Notes: generated by a model from the sequence alone, not told the origin. Counted from the stretch's first letter, positions 26,347 to 34,495 are shown. The stretch: DNA of 64,000 nucleotides from Psychroserpens sp. Hel_I_66 (GCF_000799465.1 NZ_JUGU01000001.1:1860001-1924000); one strand, 5' to 3'. Made by a program: numbers and translations.

Positions 26347-27426
26347 TCATTCTGATGATCCAAAATAATTAGATTTCAATTTTCTCAATAAACCAGATTC
26401 CTGGGCTTTCAAGATTTCCAAGGTTATATCCTTTTTTAATATATTGTTAGGAGATAGCCCAAAACCATACTTATCGGGCTTAAAAAGATTGCCTACAATC
26501 TCAAGTTCATTTTGTTGATTGTTAAAAATATAATATTCCAATACAGGCGCATCGCCAACAATGGCATCAACTTGATTAGTTTTGATCCCATCAACCATAT
26601 CGTTAAGATTTGGATAAGAAATATAATCAAAACCAATACCACGAATAAAGGCCTCTGTGTTACTACCAGATAGAACAGCTATTTTTTTATCATTAAGATC
26701 AGACAGTTGGCTAATATCGCTGGATAAATGCAAACTCGTCATGACGCTGGTAATGGTCGAGGTGACATAAGCCACAACCAAAATTCCAACAGCCAGCCAG
26801 ATTGCAGAGACAATTCTTCCAACCCAACCGAATAAGTTTTTTCTAGTTAGCTTTCCAGATGTGACCATGAGCATAACCTGATAGAAACTTTCTGATAATC
26901 CTTCTTTCCAACCTCTGGGAAATTCCTTATCAAACCTTCTATCAAAAAAGGTCATCAAAATTGTAAGCAAAAAAACCAGAACACCTAAAAAAAGATATGA
27001 TTTTATATAGCCAGCTTCTTTTAATCCCTTGAGAAGTTCATTGGAATCTGCACCTTTAGATTCGCTAATCATAATGGTCAAGCCAGCGTCATACCAAGGC
27101 TGGGTGAAATCAATTAATTGGGCACGTTCTTTATTAATGCTAAGATTTGTAACTGCTACTGATACTGAATCTTTACTCGTAGCCTCTACCAATTCCTGAA
27201 AACTATTATATATTTTATAATTAGAATCTATATTAAGATGTGTTGCTATTTGTTGCCAAAGATCTATAGACATTCCAGATAACTCGCCCTCAATTTCTAT
27301 CACAAATGGAGGACTAATGTAGACACCAACATTCATTTTATTTGAAACTACATCATCTTTAACCGTCTGTCCATTCAATAGGAAAACGCAAAAAACAAAT
27401 AGTAAGAATGAAAATTTTTTAACCAT
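26347..27426 (-). CDS. Ligand-gated ion channel-like protein (substrate-binding domain split by TM-pore-TM)
   Basis: A 359-residue protein: signal sequence (1-20), first lobe of a type II periplasmic binding fold (about 31-122; ERAQLIDFTQPWYDAG), TM1 (about 143-161), a re-entrant pore-loop-like stretch (about 176-192), and TM2 (about 206-226; LAVGILVVAYVTSTITS). The second lobe (about 240-355; KKIAVLSGSNTEAF, VDAIVGDAPVLEYYI) completes the fold. This is the architecture of prokaryotic glutamate-receptor-like channels such as GluR0. The pore loop reads MVTSGKLTRKN and lacks the K+ filter TVGYG, so ion selectivity is unknown. The ligand is probably an amino acid. Confidence 0.85.
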   Translation of the reverse strand: MVKKFSFLLFVFCVFLLNGQTVKDDVVSNKMNVGVYISPPFVIEIEGELSGMSIDLWQQIATHLNIDSNYKIYNSFQELVEATSKDSVSVAVTNLSINKERAQLIDFTQPWYDAGLTIMISESKGADSNELLKGLKEAGYIKSYLFLGVLVFLLTILMTFFDRRFDKEFPRGWKEGLSESFYQVMLMVTSGKLTRKNLFGWVGRIVSAIWLAVGILVVAYVTSTITSVMTSLHLSSDISQLSDLNDKKIAVLSGSNTEAFIRGIGFDYISYPNLNDMVDGIKTNQVDAIVGDAPVLEYYIFNNQQNELEIVGNLFKPDKYGFGLSPNNILKKDITLEILKAQESGLLRKLKSNYFGSSE

Positions 27427-27490
27427 TCATTATTATAAATTCAAAAGTAAATTAATTTACCAAGCATACATTACGTATAAAAATTTAAAC

Positions 27491-28330
27491 TTATTTAGTG
27501 TAAAGAGGTGTCCGTTTTGCTAAAAAATTCAATGTTACTTTGTATGCATCTTCATTTTGCCAAAAGGATTCATGATCTTTACTGAAAATGTTATCGCCTT
27601 TATCATTAAAAATGTTCATAGTAATTGTAGTTTCATAATTTTGGGTTGTAGAACTATACCCGCCAGATTTAACGTTAGTGCCCGAATCATCAAACAACTT
27701 GCCCACAAAGGTTTTCGCAGGCTTTTTATCATTTTTTTGTATATTCGTTTTAGATGTTGAATAGGTGGATTGACTGGTCTCTTCAATAGATACCATGCCC
27801 TGCACTACATATTCCACACCCAAGATATCACACAGTTCACCCATAGAGTAATTTTGTTCGTCATTGATCCCGATACCAGCTTTACTTAAAAGCCTATTCG
27901 TAGTCATCACATCTTGAATTGTTAAATTACCTTTTTTAGCATTAAAAATAGAATATGTTTCCTGCTGAATCTTTTTGGACATCGAACTCGAGCCATCATC
28001 TTGATCCTTGATGAATGCAAAAGGCAAAATGGCCACTTTATTGTGATGGTCCTTCAACTCTGATGATTCATTGAAAAATTCAACTCTACCTGAGGAAAAT
28101 GTGATTTTAGATATTTTATTTTTTGGAACTATGTATTCAATGGTTTCATTTTGATGGGTGAATTTTACATCTACTTCATTAATAGCACTAATTTTACCAA
28201 TCATTTCAGTACCGTCCGTTTTGAGGATGATGTCATTTTGAGCTTTAACAATTCCTGAAAACCCAAAAACCATATATGCAGTCATTAAGACTTTTGTGAT
28301 TTTATTCACAATATTTTTTTTATTTAACAT
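27491..28330 (-). CDS. Exported CsgG-like (curli/penicillin-binding-protein-activator fold) protein
   Basis: About 279 residues from the ATG at 28330; an upstream ATG at 28360 would put charged residues ahead of the signal peptide, so the inner start is preferred. The signal sequence ends near VKAQ. A small beta domain (DGTEMIGKISAINEVDVKFT, SKITFSSGRVEFF) precedes a CsgG/LpoB-type alpha/beta domain with VAILPFAF, a run on TIQDVMTTNRLLSKAGIG, and LCDILGVEYVVQGMVSIEE. These are hallmarks of the fold that builds periplasmic assemblies. There is no lipobox. The actual role is unknown. Confidence 0.6.
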   Translation of the reverse strand: MLNKKNIVNKITKVLMTAYMVFGFSGIVKAQNDIILKTDGTEMIGKISAINEVDVKFTHQNETIEYIVPKNKISKITFSSGRVEFFNESSELKDHHNKVAILPFAFIKDQDDGSSSMSKKIQQETYSIFNAKKGNLTIQDVMTTNRLLSKAGIGINDEQNYSMGELCDILGVEYVVQGMVSIEETSQSTYSTSKTNIQKNDKKPAKTFVGKLFDDSGTNVKSGGYSSTTQNYETTITMNIFNDKGDNIFSKDHESFWQNEDAYKVTLNFLAKRTPLYTK

Positions 28331-29054
28331 AAAAATAGTGATTATATCGATATTTTGCATATGATGTTGTTATTTTCTGAATCACTTTAAATTAAAATTT
28401 CCTTAACAATATCTATAATTTCAGATATGTCGGTAATGCTCGTGGCTCTCTTCAATTAATTTTATAGTTAAGTTTAGTGATCACAATGAAATACCCCTTA
28501 TGATTCCTCAAAAGAATTTTTGGTAATTTTAACAATTACCTTCAGTTATTTGTAGTCGGAAAACAAGGCTTTAAAAAAATGTATCCAAAGTAAGAAAATT
28601 GGTAGTCGCAAATTATCTTATAATTTAAAAACTTAAGCTCTCATTGATTTAGAGGAATATACTATGCAGAACGCTATGTGCAATTAGTTGCTTCGGTTTA
28701 TGTTAATCTGGAAAATACCTTCCAAAATTTCTATCGTTCGTTATTGTTCATTAAATTCATTATTGAAACACGTAAAAAACCATATAGACCAGCATTAAAC
28801 AAGCACCCAAAAATTCACAGTTTGAAAAACAGCTTCTAAATGATTAGATCAATCCAAACAAAAGTAGATCAATTTTTATTTTTGACTTTTTTCTTCGGAA
28901 AGATGAACTCTTAAACAAAACCTAAAAAGAGCATTGAAATATATAACATGACTTTGTAAATAAATTAGTCGAACTTCGTTTAAATTTGATAAAAAACATT
29001 AAAACGATTTTTTATCAGAACATTGGCTCTAATTAAAAAAACCAGAACACTAAA
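28331..29054. other. Gene-free stretch between the CsgG-like gene and hxlR
   Basis: About 720 bases without a credible reading frame. The first 450 bases show only AT-rich sequence with scattered stops; the right part holds repeat copy C. Decayed coding sequence cannot be excluded, but I see no recognisable fragment. Confidence 0.5.
28856..29026 (+). repeat. Dispersed intergenic repeat, copy C (most complete)
   Basis: It contains, in order, CAAACAAAAGTAGATCAA, TTTTTATTTTTGACTTTTTT, CTTCGGAAAGATGAACTCTT, then TTAGTCGAACTTCGTTTAAA and a 31-base palindrome TGATAAAAAA-N11-TTTTTTATCA (28987-29017). It is about 170 bases, always intergenic and in the same orientation as the other copies. No terminal repeats or coding capacity are visible, so it is not an IS. 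Confidence 0.8.
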
Positions 29055-29486
29055 TTAACTTATCGTATTTTGAACCAATTCACGGTAACCATTCTGAATA
29101 TTTCGAATAACAATTGACTTATCAAGATTAAATCCTTTATCTGAAATAGATAACATTTTTGGATTGAACTGACGAAAATTTTTGTCTGCAAAAAGTATTA
29201 TTTCTATGAGCATTGGAGCTAAAGCAATTCCCTTTTCAGTCAATAAATAAATATTTTCTTTCAAGTTTTCGGGCAATTTCCTTTTTGTAATCAACTCGAA
29301 AGATTCCAATAGTTTTAATCTTGCCGACAAAATACTTGGCGCAATGGCTTCTTCTGAATCTGAAATTTCTTTAAATGTTTTTTTGTGTCCAAGCAACATA
29401 TCTCGAATAATTAGTAACGACCATTTATCGCCAATAATATCAAGTGCAGAAGCCATTGGGCAACTTGACCTAAATTTATTTTTCAC
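29055..29486 (-). CDS. HxlR-family transcriptional regulator
   Basis: A 143-residue winged-helix protein. The HxlR core includes CPMASALDIIGDKWSLLIIRDM (conserved N-terminal Cys followed by the DKWSLLI helix), FKEISDSEEAIAPSILSARLKLL and the wing with YLLTEKGIALAPML. Family members are redox- or electrophile-sensing repressors or activators, often through the Cys. It is transcribed divergently from an SDR gene, and two palindromes lie in the shared 80-base gap, as expected for autoregulation plus control of the SDR operon. Confidence 0.92.
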   Translation of the reverse strand: MKNKFRSSCPMASALDIIGDKWSLLIIRDMLLGHKKTFKEISDSEEAIAPSILSARLKLLESFELITKRKLPENLKENIYLLTEKGIALAPMLIEIILFADKNFRQFNPKMLSISDKGFNLDKSIVIRNIQNGYRELVQNTIS

Positions 29487-29500
29487 ATTTTATATCTTTT

Positions 29501-29564
29501 TTACTATTAATTCAATAGTAATTATTATTTTTGCTTTCAATTCAATAGCAAAATTACAAAAGTA
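29501..29564. promoter_or_regulatory. Divergent hxlR/SDR promoter region with two operator palindromes
   Basis: Palindrome 1 is TTACTATT-N5-AATAGTAA (29501-29521), a perfect 8-bp arm pair. Palindrome 2 spans 29529-29553, with arms TTTTGCT/AGCAAAA and the same core (AATTCAATAG), about 30 bp from the first. The SDR -7 box TATTTTTG lies at 29526-29533 between them, and TACTTTTG for hxlR reads leftward at 29564-29557. The TACT...AGTA form resembles sites reported for YodB/CatR-type HxlR repressors. Confidence 0.65.
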
Positions 29565-29566
29565 AA

Positions 29567-30331
29567 ATGAAATACAATAACCAAAAAGTACTAATCACTG
29601 GAGGAAGTTCTGGAATTGGGCTTGCCCTCGCCAAAAAGTTTATAGAAAATGACAATATTGTAATCATCATAGGTCGCAATTTATCCAAACTTGAAAAAGT
29701 AAAAGTCGAGAATCCTAAAATACATATTTTCCAAATTGATGTAACAGACGATGCAGAGGTTAGAATGCTGGTAGATGATATTGAAGAAAAATTTGATGGT
29801 ATAGATATTCTTGTAAACAATGCAGGAGTCATGAATTTGGTAGATGCTGGAAATGAAGAAAACGACTTGCAGAAACAAATGCAAGAAATTGAAATTAACT
29901 ACAATTCGCCCATAAGATTACTTCATTACTTTCTTCCACAACTCAAAAAAAGCAACCATGCAGTATTAGTAAATGTTTCTTCCGGCTTGGCTTATATTCC
30001 TTTTGCGCAAGCACCCGTGTATTCGGGTACAAAATCAGCTTTGCATTTTTGGACAAAATCCATTCGTCCACAGCTAAAACCACATCATATAAAAGTCGTA
30101 GAACTTTTGCCTCCTGTGGTAAAAACAGAAATATTTGATGGTATTGATGTAAGTGAGGCGGATTTTAAACCTATTCTTCCTCAAAAATTAGCTGATATTT
30201 TTTGGAAAGATTATATAAAAGGAAAAGAAGAAATTACACCAGGTATGTCTTCTCAACTTAAATTAATGAGCAGGTTAGCACCAAAATTCATTTTCAAACA
30301 ACTTAATAAACAACCGATTCCAAAACAATAA
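29567..30331 (+). CDS. Short-chain dehydrogenase/reductase (DltE-like)
   Basis: A 254-residue SDR with cofactor motif TGGSSGIGLALA (residues 11-22), NNAGVMN, catalytic Ser in VNVSSGLAYIP, and YSGTKSALHFW containing Tyr and Lys of the YxxxK motif. It oxidises or reduces a small alcohol or carbonyl with NAD(P)H; the substrate is unknown. It heads a three-gene run with a DUF1772 protein (4-base gap) and another membrane protein, probably controlled by the divergent HxlR regulator, a setup typical of electrophile or quinone detoxification. Confidence 0.93.
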   Translation: MKYNNQKVLITGGSSGIGLALAKKFIENDNIVIIIGRNLSKLEKVKVENPKIHIFQIDVTDDAEVRMLVDDIEEKFDGIDILVNNAGVMNLVDAGNEENDLQKQMQEIEINYNSPIRLLHYFLPQLKKSNHAVLVNVSSGLAYIPFAQAPVYSGTKSALHFWTKSIRPQLKPHHIKVVELLPPVVKTEIFDGIDVSEADFKPILPQKLADIFWKDYIKGKEEITPGMSSQLKLMSRLAPKFIFKQLNKQPIPKQ

Positions 30332-30335
30332 TATT

Positions 30336-30794
30336 ATGAAAAAATATCTTCCTTATATTTCAATTATCGGCATAGCTGCTTTCGTAGGCAATATGCTTGT
30401 TATCGGTTTTGGATTTGGCGCTTTTTGGCAAAGCTTAGAGCCAATGGAATTTATGAAGCAATTTACACTTCAATTTCCCAATCTCTTACCGCCCACAATG
30501 GGGATTTTATTGCCAGCATTATTGGCTACAATAGCTTTAGTGATAAACACCAAAGGGCAAAAAGAAGTATGTAAAAATTGGAGTATTGCACTTGCAGGAT
30601 TAGTGATTGCTTGTACCATAACAACTGCGTATCATTTACCAACTAATTTAGGTTTCATGGAGTTAGAATATTCGGCAGAGGTAGCGACAAGCAAACTCAA
30701 TCTTTGGATGTTGCTGCATTGGGTTAGAACTGTAGTGGTTTTCATAGCTGCTATTTTTGCTGTAAAAGCATTTGAATTATCTACTAATAATTAA
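30336..30794 (+). CDS. DUF1772 (anthrone oxygenase-like) membrane protein
   Basis: A 152-residue protein with four hydrophobic helices. Conserved DUF1772 features are an N-terminal GFGAFWQSLEPMEFMKQF, a central TAYHLPTN and the last-helix motif WMLLHWVRTVVVFIAAIFA. Relatives include fungal anthrone oxygenases, and in bacteria the family often sits beside SDRs and HxlR or TetR regulators, as here. It starts 4 bases after the SDR stop. Confidence 0.8.
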   Translation: MKKYLPYISIIGIAAFVGNMLVIGFGFGAFWQSLEPMEFMKQFTLQFPNLLPPTMGILLPALLATIALVINTKGQKEVCKNWSIALAGLVIACTITTAYHLPTNLGFMELEYSAEVATSKLNLWMLLHWVRTVVVFIAAIFAVKAFELSTNN

Positions 30795-30813
30795 ACAAGA
30801 TAAAGAAACAAAT

Positions 30814-31305
30814 ATGGACAATTTTACAATTTTCAATATGCAAACTGTTGCAGGTTTGCTCACATTTTACTTCGCCTTTAAATGGTTTGTCTTTCCAAAA
30901 CTCAGCAAACTTTCAATTTATGACGCACTTGTACCAATGGTCTTAATTCACGGACTTCGGTATTTAGGGATGGTGTTTATGGTAGACACACAAGTTTATG
31001 ATGAATTTCCAGATGATTTAGCGTTTACGGTCGGTATTTGGGATTATAGTACAGCAATACTTGCAATAATTACCGCTTTTGCTTTGAAAAATAAATGGAA
31101 ATATGCCATATCACTAACATGGATATTTAATATTTTTGGATTTACTGACCTACTTGTAGCATTTCCACAAGTTTTTGAAATAGAATTCTATAATTACGAT
31201 TTAGGAACAATGTGGTGGGCATTTACTACCATTGGAGTTGTGAATATGATAAGTCATATCTATATTTTCAGTAGACTAATCAAAAACTTAAAAAAGAAAG
31301 AATAA
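30814..31305 (+). CDS. Membrane protein of unknown function
   Basis: About 163 residues from the ATG at 30814; the frame is open to 30772 but that start would overlap the preceding gene. There are four to five hydrophobic helices: TVAGLLTFYFAFKWFVFPKL, ALVPMVLIHGLRYLGMVFMV, TAILAIITAFALK, WIFNIFGFTDLLVAFPQVF and a last helix near ISHIYIFSRLI. I do not recognise a named family. It is the last gene of the HxlR-linked run. Confidence 0.7.
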   Translation: MDNFTIFNMQTVAGLLTFYFAFKWFVFPKLSKLSIYDALVPMVLIHGLRYLGMVFMVDTQVYDEFPDDLAFTVGIWDYSTAILAIITAFALKNKWKYAISLTWIFNIFGFTDLLVAFPQVFEIEFYNYDLGTMWWAFTTIGVVNMISHIYIFSRLIKNLKKKE

Positions 31306-31520
31306 ACATTCGGAAAAAAATTACAGCAAGCATTGTATACAAAAAATAGCGGTTTAGGTGCTTACCTGAATCACTTTTCTATTTAATTAAGTATCTTGCT
31401 TATTGAAAAGTAAGTGCTATTTAATCCGCTACTTTTCATACACCAAACGTTAAACGAACACCCTAAAATCCGTCATAGAAATATATTGAGCAAATTATAA
31501 CATCAATCCAAATAAAAGCG

Positions 31521-31665
31521 TACCTTTGCACCTTGAAAATTTCCGAAGTGTCGGAAAGTTAAATTCCTCAGAGTGAGGATGTGTTACCTAGAAGTTTAAG
31601 TGTTTAGTATGTCGATTCGCTTCTTTTGTAACACCAAAGAACATAATCGAATACAAAACAAACGA
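31521..31665 (+). promoter_or_regulatory. Promoter and structured 5' leader of the DEAD-box helicase gene
   Basis: A perfect -7 box TACCTTTG lies at 31521-31528. The predicted leader of about 130 bases holds three inverted repeats: TTTCCGA/TCGGAAA (31540-31557), TCCTCA/TGAGGA (31565-31579) and GTGTTAC/GTAACAC (31581-31587 with 31628-31634). Long folded leaders of this kind are seen on cold-shock helicase genes. The 215 bases before the promoter (31306-31520) hold a weak GAAAAGTA/TACTTTTC pair and nothing else recognisable. Confidence 0.55.
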
Positions 31666-33552
31666 ATGAGCACATTCAAAGAACTCGGTCTTAATGAAGA
31701 CCTATTGGCTGCTATTAACGATTTAGGATTTGAAAATCCTAGTGACGTACAAGCTAAAGCAATCCCAATTTTATTAGAAAAAGAAACAGATCTTGTTGCG
31801 CTGGCGCAAACAGGTACTGGAAAAACTGCAGCATTTGGTTTCCCGATGCTTCACAAAATTGACGTTAACAGTCGTACAACGCAAGGGTTGATCTTATCAC
31901 CTACGCGTGAACTATGTTTGCAAATTGCAAATGAACTTAAACTTTACGGTAAGTATTGTAAAGGCTTAAATGTGACCGCTATTTATGGTGGTGCAAGCAT
32001 AACAGATCAAGCTCGCCAAGTAAAACGTGGTGCGCAAATTATTGTAGCTACTCCTGGTCGTATGAAAGATATGATTAGCAGAAATATGGTAGACATTTCT
32101 AAAATTGAATATTCGGTTTTAGATGAAGCAGATGAAATGCTAAATATGGGATTCTACGAGGATATCACAGATATTCTGTCCCACACGCCTAAAGATAAAA
32201 GCACGTGGTTATTTTCTGCAACGATGCCAAAAGAGGTGTCTAGAATTGCAAAAGATTTTATGAATGACCCAATAGAAATTACTGTTGGTAATAAAAATGA
32301 AAGTACAAGTCAAGTCTCTCACGAATATTATTTAGTAAACGCTAGAGATCGTTACCAGGCATTGAAACGTTTGTGTGATGCTAATCCAGATATATTTTCG
32401 GTAATTTTTTGTCGTACCAAACGTGATACGCAAAAAGTGGCAGAAAACTTAATTGAAGATGGTTACAGCGCTGGCGCTTTACACGGTGATTTGAGCCAGA
32501 ACCAACGAGATTTGGTGATGAAATCATTCAGAAATAAACAAATACAAATGCTGGTTGCAACAGATGTTGCTGCTCGTGGTATCGATGTAGATGATATAAC
32601 CCACGTTATCAATTACCAATTGCCAGATGAACCAGAAATCTATACACACCGTTCTGGACGAACAGGTCGTGCAGGTAAAACTGGTATTTCTATGGTAATT
32701 GTTTCTAAAAGTGAGGTACGTAAAATCAAAGGTATTGAGCGTATTATTAAGAAAGAATTTGAGAAAAAGGAAATTCCTGATGGAATGGAAATTTGTGAAG
32801 TACAGTTAATGTCTCTCGCAAATAAAATACACAATACAGAGATCAATCCTGAAATCAATAAATATCTAGATAGTATCAACACCCTTTTTGCAGATACCGA
32901 TAAAGATGAACTGATCAAAAAATTCTTTTCTGTAGAATTCACACGTTTCTTCAATTATTATCAAAAATCCCAAAATCTAAATGTGGCGAGTTCTTCAAGG
33001 GATTCTGAAAGAGGTGACTCTGGCGGAAGAGATTATGGAGGAAGTGCAAACGAAACACGTTACTTCATAAACGTTGGTAGCAAAGATGGTTATGATTGGA
33101 TGAAGCTCAAAGATTTCTTAAAGGAAGTGTTAGAGTTAGGTCGTGACGATGTCTTTAAAGTAGATGTAAAAGATAGCTTCTCTTTCTTTAATACTGAAAA
33201 AGGAATCCAAGAAAAAGTACTCGCTTTTTTCACAGATTATAAGCACGACGGACGTTTTGTTAATGTTGAAGTGAGTGAAGATAAAGGCGGAAGAAGTCGC
33301 GGAGGACGATCTGGCGGACGTCGAGATGGTGGAGGCGGAAGACGCAGACGCGATGATAAGCCAAGAGGCGAAAGACGATCAAGCGGAAGACGCAGTGACT
33401 CTGGATCTGGAAACAGAAGCGATAGACGCTCAAGTGGAGGATCTGGAAATAGAAGTGACAGACGAAGTTCTGGAGGCGAATCTAGAGCACCAAGACGCTC
33501 TGAAACCGCATCAAGTACAGATAGACCTAGACGTTCTAGACGTAGAGATTAA
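31666..33552 (+). CDS. DEAD-box RNA helicase with DbpA-like domain and RGG-type tail
   Basis: 628 residues from the ATG at 31666 (MSTFKELGLNEDLL, the family Q-motif start; 22 upstream codons in frame are not family-like). Motifs: AQTGTGKT, PTREL, GG, TPGR, DEAD, SAT, then HRSGRTGRAG. A DbpA-type RNA-binding domain follows (about 455-545; TRYFINVGSKDGYDWMKLKDF). The last 75 residues are Arg/Gly/Ser/Asp-rich repeats (RSSGGSGNRSDRRSSGG). It resembles CsdA/DeaD, which act in ribosome assembly and RNA decay in the cold. The low-complexity tail may drive RNA condensates (inference). Confidence 0.94.
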   Translation: MSTFKELGLNEDLLAAINDLGFENPSDVQAKAIPILLEKETDLVALAQTGTGKTAAFGFPMLHKIDVNSRTTQGLILSPTRELCLQIANELKLYGKYCKGLNVTAIYGGASITDQARQVKRGAQIIVATPGRMKDMISRNMVDISKIEYSVLDEADEMLNMGFYEDITDILSHTPKDKSTWLFSATMPKEVSRIAKDFMNDPIEITVGNKNESTSQVSHEYYLVNARDRYQALKRLCDANPDIFSVIFCRTKRDTQKVAENLIEDGYSAGALHGDLSQNQRDLVMKSFRNKQIQMLVATDVAARGIDVDDITHVINYQLPDEPEIYTHRSGRTGRAGKTGISMVIVSKSEVRKIKGIERIIKKEFEKKEIPDGMEICEVQLMSLANKIHNTEINPEINKYLDSINTLFADTDKDELIKKFFSVEFTRFFNYYQKSQNLNVASSSRDSERGDSGGRDYGGSANETRYFINVGSKDGYDWMKLKDFLKEVLELGRDDVFKVDVKDSFSFFNTEKGIQEKVLAFFTDYKHDGRFVNVEVSEDKGGRSRGGRSGGRRDGGGGRRRRDDKPRGERRSSGRRSDSGSGNRSDRRSSGGSGNRSDRRSSGGESRAPRRSETASSTDRPRRSRRRD

Positions 33553-33558
33553 ATATAG

Positions 33559-33589
33559 AAACCTCGTAACATTGTTGCGAGGTTTTTTT
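33559..33589 (+). terminator. Terminator of the DEAD-box helicase gene
   Basis: AAACCTCG and CGAGGTTT pair around an 11-base loop, followed by T6. Confidence 0.85.
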
Positions 33590-33679
33590 AAACCTTCTTG
33601 TTAATATTTAGTCAAATTTACGACTACCAACATACTGTTGTGCAATTTGTTTATTATTTTTAACTCCTTAAAGGATTAT

Positions 33680-34480
33680 ATGAGATACATTATCACACTT
33701 TTTTTATTTATGACTTTTACAGGTATTTGCTTTGCACAGGAGGAAAACTCCAATGATGGTGAAGAAACATCTGTAAAGGGAACTATTATAGACTTATCAA
33801 CCAATAAGCCTATAGATCGTGTGAATATTGTAAACCTAAATCAAGTAATAGGTACCTCTTCTAATGATGAAGGTGACTTTGAAATTCAAGCCAAACTTAA
33901 TGATACCTTACACTTATCTTATTTAGGTTATAAGTCCATCAAAGTAAGAGTGACAAACGATTGGCTTAAATTTGGAGAAACCAAAATTGGAATGACCGAG
34001 TTAGCTTTGGCACTTGAAGAAGTGGTAGTAAATCAATTAAAGCTAACAGGATATCTAGAAATAGATGTGAAGCAAGTCCCAATAAAATCTAATTATCGCT
34101 ATAGTATTTCAGGATTGTCAAATACGGGTTACGAGGCTGGAGATCGCAGACCAAATGCGGTAAACAAGGTTTTGGGCGCCATTTTTAATCCAGCAGATTT
34201 TTTGCATAATATCTTCGGAAAAAAGCCTAACGAACTTCGTAAGCTCAAAAAAATGAAAAAAGATGACGAGATAAGAAATCTTCTAGCCTCTCGTTTTGAC
34301 AGGGAAATGCTTACGGTTTTATTGCAAGTAGATAAATTTGATCTAGATGAGATCGTTAACCAGTGTAACTACTCCAAGGATTTCATAAACTCCGCCAATG
34401 ATCTTCAAATGCTCGATGCTATTAGTGAGTGTTACGAAGAGTACAAAATTCTAAATAGAAATAAATCTGGCAGATTTTAA
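33680..34480 (+). CDS. Exported carboxypeptidase-regulatory-like domain protein
   Basis: 266 residues from the ATG at 33680, which opens a signal peptide (MRYIITLFLFMTFTGICFAQ); 14 extra upstream codons are unlikely. Residues about 35-120 form a CarboxypepD_reg-like beta sandwich (VKGTIIDLSTNKPIDRVNIV, DTLHLSYLGYKSIKV) of the kind found at the front of TonB receptors, but here it stands without a plug or barrel. The C-terminal half is helical and Lys-rich with no recognised domain. It is convergent with the trmH-like gene. Confidence 0.8.
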   Translation: MRYIITLFLFMTFTGICFAQEENSNDGEETSVKGTIIDLSTNKPIDRVNIVNLNQVIGTSSNDEGDFEIQAKLNDTLHLSYLGYKSIKVRVTNDWLKFGETKIGMTELALALEEVVVNQLKLTGYLEIDVKQVPIKSNYRYSISGLSNTGYEAGDRRPNAVNKVLGAIFNPADFLHNIFGKKPNELRKLKKMKKDDEIRNLLASRFDREMLTVLLQVDKFDLDEIVNQCNYSKDFINSANDLQMLDAISECYEEYKILNRNKSGRF

Positions 34481-34495
34481 TAGTTGTCATAAACA

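Noticed and set aside
22045..29026. Intergenic repeats considered as insertion sequences or a CRISPR array
   Set aside because: No transposase, terminal inverted repeats or target duplications, and no regular spacer structure; copies are far apart and differ in completeness.
31306..31520. Possible integron-like attC or tRNA-like fold in the gap before the DEAD-box gene
   Set aside because: Only one weak 8-bp inverted pair is present, without the paired R and L boxes of attC or a cloverleaf pattern.
33275..33604. 109-codon overlapping frame rich in Glu/Asp/Ala inside the end of the DEAD-box helicase gene
   Set aside because: It is the +1-type shadow of the Arg/Gly/Ser repeat tail; the low-complexity composition mirrors the repeat, and it has no start context or independent features.
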